From Juglans regia (lineage: Eukaryota; Streptophyta; Magnoliopsida; Fagales; Juglandaceae): a stretch of 64,000 bases of DNA. This document shows positions 1-10,741 of this stretch, one piece after another. How positions within the stretch are numbered: the stretch's first letter is position 1; each line of letters starts with the position of its first letter. The translations under genes and the position numbers were made by a program. The notes below the pieces were generated by a model that had not been told where the DNA came from, did not search any database, and saw only the letters and a list, made by a program, of their open reading frames with translations. The DNA is taken from assembly GCF_001411555.2 (NCBI RefSeq), contig NC_049905.1, positions 2,232,001 to 2,296,000 on the forward strand, read 5' to 3'.

Positions 1-109
1 CTACTTTATCCAAAACATATATGCTATATAAGTGTTTTGATAAGTGAAAAACTAAATAAAAGAAAGCATTTATACCCGAGTTCTAGGCCGGGTATACCTG
101 GTTACCCTT

Positions 110-1870
110 TTTTTTTATTTTTAAATAGGAAAAAATCCCCTCAATTTATTAAGAGCTCTCGCTTAAGACTGAGGAAAATCAATATTACATAACAAACCAA
201 TAGCCTAAAACGAAACCAACAACATAAATAAACCACTAGAGATATATGGCCTAAAACTATTCAGTCCCGCCTTATCAATCCAAACAATCCCCCTCAATAA
301 TCTTGACAAATTCCGATCACCTACATAACAAATGGACCTCCCTTCCTCACCTTGTCTGGCAAGAAAATCCGAGTAAGTCATCCCAAAAATCCCAGAAATG
401 TCATATTGAACATCGGCCCTGAATGAGCCAATCCACCACTAATTTAGAGTTACTCTCAATGATCACATTAAAAAAAAATTAGCATTTTACACAAAACAAC
501 ACCATCTCGAATGGCTCTTAACTCAACTTCGTTGTTGGTACCAAAACCAAAATGAGCGGAGAAAGCCCACAGGACCCTGCCTAAATTATCTCACTGCCCC
601 ACCTCTACTACTCCCTAGGTTCCCACGGCAACTCCCATCACAGTTTAATTTAACCCAACCAATAAGGGGTCTCTTCTAAGCAACCAAACGATGTCTACGG
701 AACCTTTAGACTGGCTGAGGCACACCCAAATTACAAAGAATTTGCCTATCATGCGAGGATAGAGGACCTGATGCTGCAAGGTCATTTGCAATCATACGAA
801 TCCAATATTTTACCGACCACCAAACATTCTCAACTGAATCAAGCACCCCTTCCATACGCACCCTACACCTCCTTGTCCATAACCTCCAAGTTATAAAACA
901 AGAGATGAGACCTATCAACATACCTCTGAAAGTGGACCTCTTTGCACAACGAAACCAAGCCAACATTTTCGCCCACCAGGACGTCGAACGCAAGTGAGGA
1001 ATTCCCAGCTCGGAACTTGCTTTTTCCCATACACAGAGTGCAAACTCACCCCTACTTAATCCATGGTCAATGGTTTCCAAGTTTTTAGCATTACAATAAT
1101 CACAACACGACGCCATCGAGGCACCCCTGCTCTACACCCTCCCATCCACCACTAGAGCTCGAAATTTAGCTTTCTAAACACACACAGACCCCCCTTTCGG
1201 AAGCAATTTATTCCATATCCACTCATGCCACTGTAATGGTTACCCTCTCAGGAACCACTTCCCAAGCACTAGCAGAAGAAAAGATACCATCCTTGGAAGG
1301 TTTCCAAATAAAAACATATGACCCTGCTCTTCCGACCGAAATATTTTGAACAATCTCAGTTGTGATTTCTACTCCCACCAGATCGACCAACCGATCATAA
1401 TCCCATGTATTATTGGACCAACAATCTTTTATTTCCAAAAAATTATTTTGAATGTCTTCCACTCGAATCGAAAGAGGACCCAAGGCAAGCCATATGTCAA
1501 ACCAAAACGAAGCATTTCCGCCTCTCACCAAAACCTACGTGTTCTCCATGACTTCAGGTAAAGCTGATAAAATAGATTTCCAGAATCTAAATCCCGATGA
1601 GGTTGAAGAGGCTAGAACAAGATGTACGGACTTCAAATATTTAGCACAGAAGAAATCAATCCACAAATTTTCCATCGACATAATCCTCCAAGCAAACTTC
1701 ATATGCAGCAAATATTGAATTTCTAAGAGGTCCCTCAGCCCCAAACCTCCCTCTGATGTCGGTTTGCACAGCTTTGGCCAAACTCGTCATTTCATCCTCT
1801 GAATACTATTAACATCTCCCCAAAAGAAACTAGATAAAATGGAATTTATCTCTTGAGTAATTCCTGGATA
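110..1870 (-). mobile_element. LINE (L1-type) 3' fragment with RT tail, zinc-binding and RNase H regions
   Basis: Read on the reverse strand, three successive reading pieces belong to a plant L1-type ORF2. At 1870-1535 is the end of the reverse transcriptase, with an FFWGD-type block followed by EGGLGLRDLLEIQ. At 1531-1223 is a linker with VRGGNASFWFDIW. At 1116-706 is the RVT zinc-binding region with a CDYCNAKNLETIDHGLS block. Further down, about 640-280, an RNase H-like stretch reads ESNSKLVVDWL. A T-run at 110-118 on the + strand is the poly(A) tail. Frames are broken between pieces and the 5' part, including the endonuclease, is absent, so this is a dead, 5'-truncated copy. No target-site duplication was recognised. 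Confidence 0.85.
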
Positions 1871-2739
1871 TTCGATACGGAATCCAGATGAACAGTCCTA
1901 CTCACGTTGAAGTCTTGTCCATTCAGATTGTCATAAATGCGACAATCCCTTGTTGGTAATAAGATCTTCTGTCGAGATCGCCGTATGCACACCCCTACCT
2001 TAGACCATAATATATTATGACAAAATTAATAACACTTATACTAATATTAAGTAAAAGTTATAGATTTCCAATATAATTATATAATATATGATCATATTAT
2101 GAAATAATTGAATATTTAATATATATCTTATTTCATACAGAAAATAATGTTGGAGCAGGATGTCAATGTTCGTAAAAACAAAAGGGCTTCTGATTCCAAT
2201 TGGATTGATATAAAAATTCCGACTGACTTCACTATCGAAAATTCCATCTCTAATTCCGAATCCAATGTTTCGCCTCTTACAACATAAAACATGTATGTTT
2301 GAATTAATAATATTATATCTACATATAATTTACGTATAAAATTTATTTTGTTAATATTTTTTAAAATTCAAATTCTGAATTTCAAATTTCATAACTTTTA
2401 ATATATCAATAACTGACACATGAAAAAATAAATTTTTTATAAACTTTTTAAGTATAATTTTCTTATCTCATCTCATTTTTATAATCAAACGAGACTTAAA
2501 AAAATTGGGTGGTGGTAAAAATGATTTTATAAACCTAGCTAAGAGAATTTATCAAATTTCTTATTTTTCAAAATGTTTCAGGGGCTCCAACCATATAGGT
2601 GGTTCCGCCTGCAATCATTACACCAACCATCCATTTTTTGGCACAAAAAATTATATTCATCAGAATCATATATCATATACTTTTTTTTTAAAAAAATTTT
2701 CTCTTCAAAATTTGTGATATATGAATGATTAATAGAAAA

Positions 2740-2895
2740 ATTCAATTATTCTAAGAAGAATAAAACTAAATTTTTTTAAAAAAAAATTAAAAAATAATAA
2801 ATAAATAAATAAAAATGTGTGGTGTGGTGTGGTGCGGTGTGATGTGTGAGAATAATGAGTAGAAAAGTACTTTGGCACATATTTATATTTTTTTA
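2740..2895. mobile_element. Partial copy of a short MITE family
   Basis: The AATTATTCT...AATAAAACTAAA core followed by a GTGTGGTGTGG block and a GAATAATGAGTAG end matches the layout at 47036-47230 and 56990-57228. In those copies the two ends are inverted (ends reading CATCC/ACACACC against GGTGTG/GGATG). Here only the right half is clear. Assignment as a MITE rests on three similar copies within the window, not on a target duplication. Confidence 0.45.
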
Positions 2896-2956
2896 TTGTT
2901 TCAAACTTTATATGGATTAATTTAATTAACAAATCCTCACTCACATTCCAACACCA

Positions 2957-2990
2957 TTTTATTTATTTATTTATTTATTTATTTATATAA
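2957..2990. repeat. (ATTT)n microsatellite
   Basis: Seven to eight perfect tandem ATTT units running into a TATA-rich end. Confidence 0.9.
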
Positions 2991-3044
2991 TATATGAGAG
3001 ACTATAACTATAAGATACTTAAATGATTAGATTTAAAATATTTG

Positions 3045-5698
3045 ACAGAAAAATAGTCAATTATATTAAAAGGGAAATAGCAGATACATAAAATACAAAT
3101 TATAAAAGATTATGTTAGTTTGAAGTAGTATATTAGATTATAAATTTTTTTTTAATATAAAATAAATATGATATATCTTATTAAAATATATTGCCTTATA
3201 AAATAATTATAAATTTTTTTAAAAAGCCTACCACTTTACTTCACGATTAGGAATTAGTTGTAACTAGATGGTCCAAGTTTAATCTCTCATAGGAAACTTT
3301 TCTCTCGTTTTTGTAAACCCATCGCCCCTTTCAGGACTTTGATTCATTCGCTGAGGGGAGGGGGGTTGGAGCATCGACTCCACCCACCTCCCTCCATCAG
3401 CAGCCTCGGTCTCTTTTTTTTTTTCATTTTTTTAATTAGCTTTTACTTGTTAGCATCGAAAGTAGTCAATTTGTTACTTTCTGGCGAGTAAGGTAGGACA
3501 CATGCCCCGCCATCGACCTCCTCAGGCATCGATCTTCTAGACGGCAGAAGAAATCTGCACATACGAGCAGCGCGTAAAACCTCGCGCGCGATTTATGTCG
3601 TGTGTGAGTTTTACTCGCTGTCGCACTTGGGGAAGCTTCTTGCTACCACGGGATAAATATTTGTGAATATTTAAAATGATTTAAAAACTTTTAGGAAAAA
3701 ACACGTAAAAAAAATTCATATTTATTGCTACATAGGCACACAGGTTGATTGAATGGACTTGAGTTTGTTTCACTATCAATGGACAACTAGTCAATTAGGT
3801 CGTATTCAGTCTCAATTAATTTGTGAAGAGGATGTCATTAGATCAATAACAACACCCTGAAAACCTAATTCATGATCCATACATTGAGCCCTTCAACAAT
3901 CAAATTCTGTGGATTATACTTTCTTATAAATCATTTTAATTCACAAAACCTGCCTTATGAGCATCATGCCATGTTCATCAATCTTTATGTGTGAAAAAAA
4001 AACCCCCAACCCAATGAGAAAATTAGTGTCAAGAAGTTTTTGTAAATAAATTGAAACATGCATGAATTATAAATATTGTTCATGTAAGACAGTCGGTTTA
4101 AATCCAAAGAAAAAGGCCTGTGAATATATTATTATTATTATTATATAAAAAGGAAATGTTTTAAATACCTGATGTGGCAAGGTTGTCATGTGAGATATAA
4201 CCTCCATATATCAATTAGAATCGATAAGAGGCGTTTATCAAAGAGAAAAAGGCTCGCAGTAGACTCCAAAATTATGTTTGACAGCTACAGTCAATATATA
4301 TCAGGTGTTAGCCAGTATACATCACATAAATATCTTACTACATTAAAAGCTACCTGTCGTATTTGTTGATAATTTAATTTGGAGTAGATTACGATTAGGT
4401 AATTAGTCAAGTACGTAATAATAGCTATCAAGAGCCTCGTAACTTTTTGACTAACTTTTTTTGATTTGAAAATGAAACAGAGACTACACATGAACATTAA
4501 ATGTTATGAATGAAAATAAATATTTTTAATTTTAAGGTATTCAAACTTCGTATATTATTTTTTAGAAAATGAATAAATGTGATATTTATATAAAAAGATT
4601 AATTTTTAATAATAAATTTTACTCTATTTTAAATAGAATATGCTGACTTACACATTTTAAAATTATATTTAACCTTATACGTCAATGAATAATATAAAAA
4701 ATGATTTGTTTAAGTGATTATTCGAACTCGAGAACTTCAAAATATAGATAAATAAAAAAATAGCACTTTGTTCTATTGATTACTCATTTAATTATACTCA
4801 AAATATTTTTATTGATAGTAATAAATTTCATAAGATTTATTTTATTTATCTATTTCTCTTTTATTAACGCCATAAATTTAGATAAAAATTTGAAAAGAAC
4901 TTGATCAGACAGGTACATTAAATAAGATAAATGTGTATTGACTTTTCTTTATGGTCTTTGGATCAAGCCATCATGGTCTGTGGTGAGTTAAAAATATGAG
5001 TAAAATATATGTACAATTTTTTTTATAATTTTTATATAATTATATTGTTAAATGAAAGTATTTATATAAAGTAATGTTATTTTTATAAATTATTTTATAA
5101 AAATACTTCTCATTTAAAATATAACAGTACAAACAATTATAAAAAGTGCTATATTTCAATTATTTTCTTTAAAACTATAGCTCATGTCTTTATCTCATTT
5201 GAACGAAAATGACAAGGTGGATGGATAACACCGCGTCATCAGGATAAGGCCGGTGCGATCATTAAATTATAATATGTATTATTTTCAATTATTTAAAAAA
5301 AACAAATATGAATTATTTACCATTTTCCTTTCAATTATTTGGTCCATATGTGATGATGTATATACAATTTGTTTTTTTTTTCAATTATTTTTAGAACTCT
5401 ATTTTATATTAAATTTAAATCAAACATTAATGGAATGTTTAGACACTTTGAGCTAGTATCTTAAAATTTTGTAAAAATTATATTGATTTTGTATTTAAAT
5501 AATAATTAGGTAATGATTAGATAAAAATTTTAAAAATTTAAATTTGAAAATGTTTTTATGTTTAAATGATGTTTAAGTAAGAAACAGAAATTTTAAGAAT
5601 TCTGATATTTTTCATATTGTCCAAAATAGGTATTGTCCAAAATAGGTATAAGTGGAAGTAAATGAATCAAATACCCCTGTTTAATTACATGACCAGCC
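3045..5698 (+). repeat. Duplicated module spacer upstream of DUF247 gene A
   Basis: The sequence aligns by eye with the spacers of other modules. The start (GAAAAATAGTCAATTATATT) recurs at 28797. The stretch 3750-4500 matches 22380-23340, and 4500-5690 matches 47470-50085 closely, apart from a LINE insertion there. It holds no gene. The part 3260-3640 is richer in G+C and has no counterpart in the other modules, so it may be an insertion; I recognise nothing in it. Sequence near 5620-5650 carries a short tandem repeat of GTCCAAAATAGGTAT. Confidence 0.75.
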
Positions 5699-5709
5699 CT
5701 ATATATATG
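5699..5709 (+). promoter_or_regulatory. TATA box of DUF247 gene A
   Basis: CCCTATATATATGC lies about 30 bases before the conserved GGAAGAACGAAGGATACACAATCAGC leader segment (shown here only in part: GGATACACAATCAGC). The same arrangement is present upstream of gene E (50090-50098) and, diverged, of gene C (25584-25593). The position relative to the leader and its conservation between paralogues support it as a core promoter. Confidence 0.7.
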
Positions 5710-5763
5710 CGTCTGAGGGAAGAACGAAGGATACACAATCAGCACTGAACAAGGGATTAAACG

Positions 5764-5790
5764 ATGGCGTACGTTGGTCTAGTAGAGTGA
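5764..5790 (+). other. Short upstream ORF in the gene A leader
   Basis: An ATG in the 5' leader opens an 8-codon frame (MAYVGLVE) that stops before the UTR intron. In genes C and E the ATG is replaced by sequence reading GATAGC, so only gene A carries it. It could lower translation of the main frame. Whether the leader starts upstream of this ATG depends on the transcription start inferred from the TATA box. Confidence 0.45.
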
Positions 5791-5844
5791 TCCGACTTCT
5801 TCAAGTACGTACTTTCAAGCATTTCTTGCAACCAAAATTTGTAG

Positions 5845-6160
5845 GTACGTACCTTTTATTCTTCCATTTTTTGAGTACTCTGTTATGCAAAGTTGAAATT
5901 TTCGGATTAGTAGCTATTTGAACCTTTAATTGCTAACAAAAAGACCAAAACGGCAAAACCTTTGGACCCATAAGTTAGCATGTTCTAAATTAATTTCCAT
6001 GTTGATCACTTTTTTTTTTAAGAGTTAAAACTCAGATCCGATTATTCGTTTTAAAACAAATGATCCCTAATAATATATACATCATATTTGAAGGTATAAG
6101 ATATTGTCAAAACTAATGAATCAGTACTCATGATGTTGCTATCTTCTTTCTTGTCACTAG
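5845..6160 (+). other. 5'UTR intron of DUF247 gene A
   Basis: Donor TTTGTAG|GTACGT and acceptor CTTGTCACTAG|GAAAAGG bound a 316-bp leader intron that ends 29 bases before the start codon. The same donor/acceptor pair is preserved in gene E (50245-50567), and a slightly altered pair in gene C (25730-26001). A roughly 70-base block near the acceptor (6035-6110) is almost unchanged in all five alignable copies. Confidence 0.7.
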
Positions 6161-6189
6161 GAAAAGGAACTTGATCAGGAAGGTAAAAG

Positions 6190-7968
6190 ATGGGCAGCCC
6201 TGCACCTGCAGTCAATGCTTTCAGTAAACAAGAAGTTGAATATAAAGAGCTGATCATTGACTTTACACCGGAACTGGAGCCTCCTTGGCCTGAGTGCTGT
6301 ATATACAGAGTTCCCAAGAGACTTCGCGAGGTCCAACCAATGGCCTACACCCCTCGGCTGGTTTCTATAGGTCCTTTTCATCACCGCAGTGAAGAGTTGA
6401 AGGATATGGAGAGACAAAAATTCATATATTTGAGGGATTTCTGTAATCGTACTGGGAAGAGCATCGAGTATCTTGCACGCATCATCCGGCCCTTAGAAAT
6501 GAAAATCCGCTGCTACTATTCAGAGACCTTTCTACACATGAGTAGTGAAGGGTTTGCAAACATGATTGTACTGGATGCTATGTTTATCCTTGAGCTCTTC
6601 TGGAGGAAATCTCAAAAATCAATGGCTCAAAAAGATTATATGTTATGTCGACCGTGCATGGAACGCGGCATACAACATGACCTGCTTCTACTTGAGAATC
6701 AGATTCCTTTCTTTGTTCTTGAGGAGTTATACTTTAATGTTGAGCTGAATGTAGGCCACCAAAATGGGGAACCCAAGACCAAAAAACCGACTCTTCTTGA
6801 GCTCTCTTGTGGGTTTTTTGGTCATCTCGATTATGATTTTAAACCAGAGTCCAAAAAGTGTTTTTATCATGATTTGGTGGGATGTTTTCGCACTTCACAA
6901 AACCCAAGCCCAAGCTCACCAGAGCCCGAGAAGTTCGAGAACGATGAAGTAAATCATATCAAAGATTTGGTGAACCGTTTTCCACAGGACCGAAGCTCAC
7001 CAAATTTCATTGAAGTAAAGCATTTCACAGATTTGGTGAGATATTTTTTCTGTCCACCATCAAAAGAGGGGCAAAATTCCAAGAAGTGTGGCCATGTAAA
7101 GCAGTGTTTCCCAGATTGGGTGGGATGTTGTTGCCCTCGACAAGAAGACCCAAAACCAAGCTCACCAGAGCGCAAAGTACCCATGCATTTCACAGATTCG
7201 GTGAGCCATGAGTTTTTCCCTCCACCCGAACCCAAGCATTGCACAGATTTGGTGAGACGTATTTTCCGTCCATCAAACCGAAAACGAGAAGGGTCAAAAC
7301 CAGAAAAGAAAAGAACTAAACCCCTATGTACTGCAACAAAGCTTGACGAGGCAGGGTTGAAAATCGCTAGGCCAGATTCAGAAAGACCTTTACTTCAAAT
7401 ACAATTTCGGGAGAACAATTGCGAATGCTTAATAAAACGCTGCCCGGTGCTCAATCTCTCATGGCTCTTGTCATGCTTACCATGCCTGAAAAGCACTTGC
7501 TTGGTGCATATGCAACGTTTCTTGGAAGTCCCACCCCTTCGGGTAGACGACAAAACTGAAGGTCTTTTCCGAAACCTGATGGCTTTGGAGCAGTGCCATT
7601 ATCCATCTGAAACTTACATTTGCGATTACATTGTGCTGTTGGATGATCTTATCACAACTAAAGCAGATGTAACGTTGCTTGTTGAAAAGAAGATAATTGT
7701 TAACGAGTTAGGTTCCAGCGCTGCAGTGACGAAACTGGTTAACAACCTCGGCCTGGAGATTGAAGAAAGTGGAAACCATTACGAAGAGCTCTGTGAAAAG
7801 CTTAATGAGTACTACGAGAACAATTGGAATCGTCTGGTGGGTACTTTGACTAAGGTGTATTTCTCAGACTTTTTTAAAGGCACTGCTACTGTTGCTGGAA
7901 TTATTGTACTGGGTTTGACTTTGTGGAATTTCCAGAGGCTCCTTAGATGGAGTCTTGGCAAATACTAG
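6190..7968 (+). CDS. DUF247 (UPF0481) protein, copy A, 592 aa
   Basis: Single-exon coding frame of the plant DUF247 family. The N-terminal signature is at residues 39-65 (YRVPKRLRE, then YTPRLVSIGPFHH). The block LLLLENQIPFFVLEELY is at 165-181, and the C-terminal signature RFLEVPPLRVDDKTEGLFRN at 443-462 continues into DYIVLLDDLITT. A single membrane segment, about 565-580, is followed by a short tail, as is usual for the family. Residues 222-365 are an expanded linker of about six degenerate copies of a KHFTDLVRYFFxPP unit; this accounts for the extra length over copies C and E. The start is the first ATG after the UTR intron and is shared with copies B and E (MGSPAPAVNA). Biochemical function is unknown. 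DUF247 members act in grass self-incompatibility, but nothing here shows that role. The frame is intact, so it is probably expressed. Confidence 0.93.
   Translation: MGSPAPAVNAFSKQEVEYKELIIDFTPELEPPWPECCIYRVPKRLREVQPMAYTPRLVSIGPFHHRSEELKDMERQKFIYLRDFCNRTGKSIEYLARIIRPLEMKIRCYYSETFLHMSSEGFANMIVLDAMFILELFWRKSQKSMAQKDYMLCRPCMERGIQHDLLLLENQIPFFVLEELYFNVELNVGHQNGEPKTKKPTLLELSCGFFGHLDYDFKPESKKCFYHDLVGCFRTSQNPSPSSPEPEKFENDEVNHIKDLVNRFPQDRSSPNFIEVKHFTDLVRYFFCPPSKEGQNSKKCGHVKQCFPDWVGCCCPRQEDPKPSSPERKVPMHFTDSVSHEFFPPPEPKHCTDLVRRIFRPSNRKREGSKPEKKRTKPLCTATKLDEAGLKIARPDSERPLLQIQFRENNCECLIKRCPVLNLSWLLSCLPCLKSTCLVHMQRFLEVPPLRVDDKTEGLFRNLMALEQCHYPSETYICDYIVLLDDLITTKADVTLLVEKKIIVNELGSSAAVTKLVNNLGLEIEESGNHYEELCEKLNEYYENNWNRLVGTLTKVYFSDFFKGTATVAGIIVLGLTLWNFQRLLRWSLGKY
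6853..7285 (+). repeat. Intragenic degenerate repeats in gene A linker
   Basis: About six units of 60-90 bp encode variants of (V)KHFTDLVRYFFxPP followed by a Ser/Pro/Lys-rich tail (SSPEPK). Recurrent DNA words include CATTTCACAGATTTGGTGAG and CCAAGCTCACCAGAG. The units stay in the same frame. Copy number differs in the paralogues: about five in E, four in C, one to two in D. Confidence 0.8.
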
Positions 7969-8475
7969 ATTTGAAGCATCTGTAGTGTTTGTTGGAGTGT
8001 TTTAGCATCGAACGATCAGTGGAGAGTCTGTCTGTCTGTCTGTATTGCAGCAAATTAAATTCTCTGTCTGTTACTATTACCAGCAAATTATAAAGCCAGA
8101 AGCTGCTGCATGGCATTAATGTAGAAATTGTCTTAAAAGAGTCCAATTTTTCTTCAAGCGAAAAAGTATTAAATTGATGATATTTTTAGAAAGAAAAATA
8201 GTTTAGCCAAGACGTAATTTATAAAAGTAATCTCAAAAATTATTGTGACGTGATATGATTTATCAAAACATAATTTTATTTTTATTATAAAATAGATTTA
8301 AGATATAAAATTATATTATTTTATAAAATTATTTTTATATAATCCTTTTATATAATCTATACTTTGTACAGCCCAAACAGCAAACAAATAGCAAAATGAA
8401 TTGTTTAAACTTCCATTCCAAAACTGCTGCTCGGCGTGCTCGCAAATTCCACTGTACGTGCAGACTGGCGGTAGA
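7969..8475 (+). repeat. 3' flank of gene A, shared with other modules
   Basis: The sequence matches 27666-28000, 37555-37960 and 59295-59650. It starts with a TTTAGCATCGA...GATCAGTGGAG block and a (GTCT)n run (8025-8045). It holds the 3'UTR. The AATAAA seen in gene C is altered here (ATTATAAAG), so the polyadenylation site of gene A is uncertain. Confidence 0.65.
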
Positions 8476-8483
8476 GTTCAGTG

Positions 8484-8902
8484 CAATGTTTTGAATACCG
8501 TACCGGATGGCGTACCGGTCAAGATACTGGAACGAAATATTTCGGTACCGGTACCGTTTCGTGTACCGTTTCGGGATAGTCGATATATGAATAAATTATA
8601 TATATAAATATATATAACAATTATATTCTAAAATAATAGTTTATATATGAATAAATTATATATAAATACATACATACATATAAATTATAAATAGTCTAAT
8701 CCAAAATTGGGGGTCAAAAAATAAACTTGTAGTAGGAAAAAAAAAAAAATATCGGCCGGTACATTTAGGCCGAAACGGCCGGTACCGGCCGATACGGTTA
8801 TTTTGGCCGGTACGGTATATATCTAGTACCTGTACCGGCCGGACGGCCGAAACGAAAAATTTCGGCCGTACCGGCCGGTACGGTACGAAATTAAAAACAA
8901 TG
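8484..8902. mobile_element. Non-autonomous hAT-type element, 419 bp
   Basis: Terminal inverted repeats CAATGTTTTGAATACCGTACC and, from the other end, CATTGTTTTTAATTTCG followed by TACCGTACC. Flanking 8-bp duplications GTTCAGTG (8476-8483) and GTTTAGTG (8903-8910) differ by one base. The uninterrupted site is seen in module E near 59620 (GTAGAGGTCACTATGC). The interior is largely palindromic, made of ACCGGCCGGTAC-type words at both ends around an AT-rich middle. No coding capacity. Confidence 0.8.
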
Positions 8903-8910
8903 GTTTAGTG

Positions 8911-9254
8911 TGGACGAACTTCAATATACCGGCCACGTACATAATAAAAAAACGAGTATTTATGGCAAAATATTTATAACAATAACGATTATTTATGATA
9001 ATATAGACTTATTTTAATATAAAATAATAATTATCGCTAAAAATAATTGGTCATAAATTTACAATTTTCTTATAGTAAAACATAAACTAGGATCTCTCCA
9101 TTTTAAATAAAAAATATTTATTTTTAATTATTTTACTTCTTGATAACATTTGGTGATTAAACTAATTTATATTTTAATTTAATTTGATATTATCAAATGT
9201 CAGATGAAATAAAAACATCATTTTCGCTTGTTATGCCTAGAAGTTTTTTTTTCC
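8911..9254 (+). repeat. Module 1 3' flank, AT-rich, no gene
   Basis: Aligns with 59640-60040 of module E, including the shared TCTCCATTTTAAATAAAAAA and TGATTAAA...TTTAATTT segments. No gene seen. It is interrupted at 9259 by the gypsy insertion. Confidence 0.6.
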
Positions 9255-9259
9255 TAATT

Positions 9260-10548
9260 TGATGCAGAGGATCTGAGACAGATGATGCTAAGCTGTCAGA
9301 TTGTATGGCGATAGCACTAAACTAGGGGTGGCAATATGTGAAATGACCTGTAAACTCAATACGAATACGACACAAAATTAGTAGGTTTGGGTTTGATGAT
9401 AACGGGTTCGGGTCAAAACGGGTTGACCCGTTAAGACACGATTTATAAACGGGTCAATAATCAACCCGTTTTGACCCGTTTAAAATTTATTTCAAAATTA
9501 AAATTTTATTATTGTTAGGTTATAATATTGGTATTTCTTAGTATGTTTATATTTGTTATTGTATGGTTTGTGATATTGGTTTTAAATTTTTAAATTTGAA
9601 AAATATTAATATATATTTTTTAAGATATTGTGGTAATTATTAATAAATATAGATTTTAACTTTTATGTGAAATTATGTTAATCAGATCAAATGAGTTATA
9701 CGTTTTAATTCAACTCATTTACATGAAACAAATGGATTTAAATGAGTTATATCATGTTAATATATTTTTAATTAATTATTAAACGAGTAACAATGAGTAA
9801 CACAACATGACTCGTTATCTAAATAACTTGGGTTAGGATTTGGAAGTTTGACACGTTTAGAGCTTAACGGATTTAGTTTTGGTTGACTTATATAGTCAAA
9901 TGTTCATAACTTTACAACGAACATGACCCAAAAATGCCATTTTCCGACCGTACGCTGAACTACCTTGAGATGGTAGACCAAAACAAGTACAACAGGAAAC
10001 GATGATCTTTCATTGACTTGGGGCAGTTGTGAGCACGTGTCGGTATTTTAGTCATAACTTTGGCTACGGGTATCGGAACCTCGCCTATGACCCCAATTCG
10101 AAAAACTCTTTTTGGAACACACTTCGTGGTCACTTATCTACGCTCGGTGTACATTATTTTCTAGGTCAAAATCATCTATTTTCCCATTCGAACCTCCATT
10201 TTAAGATATTTTTTTGCCTTTTATTGTTATATTTCATTTCTCATTTAGGAAGTGATTTTGAACCTAGTTTTGGCCATATTTTTGGTAGATTACTTCTTTA
10301 TTTACGTATTTATTTTTTGTATGTTTATTGAGATTTTTCTACGTTTGGTAAAATTATGATATTTTCGAATTATAGCTATTACAGCCCGACTTGTGGGTTG
10401 ATTTCGATATTTGTGAGTTTTGATAATTTTGAATTGAACATCAAAGCCGTTTTTTTTTTGTATTTTTTGGCCGAATCTCTTGTCTTCTCTGTGTTGATCA
10501 TCTGTTGAAATTAGCTGTCAGAATTAACCTAAATTATGTCCGTCGTCA
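9260..10548 (+). repeat. 5' LTR of the gypsy element
   Basis: About 650 bp of LTR once the 630-bp insertion at 9324-9953 is discounted. It aligns with 14764-15303 through blocks such as GAGCACGTGTCGGTATTTT and CCATAACTTTGGCTACG. The 3' partner lacks the segment around 10105-10225. An apparent reading frame at 10029-10331 lies wholly in LTR sequence and is not a gene. Confidence 0.88.
9324..9953. mobile_element. 630-bp insertion inside the gypsy 5' LTR, hAT-like
   Basis: Sequence present in the 5' LTR but absent from the 3' LTR. The left end AGGGGTGGCAATATG is typical of plant hAT-type MITEs. Flanks ACTAAACT (9316-9323) and GCTGAACT (9954-9961) match at six of eight bases, consistent with an 8-bp duplication. 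The first part has inverted words around ACGGGTTGACCCGTT (9418-9480). The right end does not show a convincing inverted repeat, so class assignment is tentative. Confidence 0.6.
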
Positions 10549-10549
10549 G

Positions 10550-10562
10550 TTGGAATTAGAGC
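10550..10562 (+). other. Gypsy primer-binding site (decayed)
   Basis: TTGGAATTAGAGC sits one base after the 5' LTR end and resembles TGGTATCAGAGC, the complement of the initiator-Met tRNA 3' end used by many plant LTR elements, with two to three changes. Confidence 0.65.
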
Positions 10563-10741
10563 TTAAACATCTTTCCTGGGGTTATATCTCATCAATTTCC
10601 ATGGTTGGCGGTCATCGTTGTCGTGGGTAGGTTCCGAACGAAGAAGTCCCGTACTGTGATCATGGCATTTAGGATGTGATGATTGAGGATTTGCAGAGAT
10701 AGGTTGCAGAGTTAACCTAACGTTTAGCGGCGCACGATATC

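Larger units (their letters stand above)
1871..3044. other. AT-rich intergenic sequence, no gene seen
   Basis: No supportable gene. The part near 2140-2290 resembles a diverged copy of 60690-60790 (shared AAAAGGGCTTC and CGAAAATTC blocks), so it is probably an old dispersed repeat. The start, near 1871-2000, ends in CACACCCCTACC, which could be the edge of an hAT-type MITE, but no partner end was found. The rest is low-complexity A/T. Confidence 0.5.

Noticed and set aside
3260..3640. GC-richer patch as a possible exon
   Set aside because: No open frame with family similarity and no splice pattern; absent from sister modules.
6051..6417. Reverse-strand open frames over the start of gene A (and their copies at 50521-50827, 25998-26357)
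   Set aside because: They are antisense shadows of the conserved DUF247 coding sequence and recur wherever that sequence recurs; no family similarity of their own.
10029..10331. 100-codon open frame
   Set aside because: Lies completely inside the gypsy 5' LTR and is not preserved in the 3' LTR.
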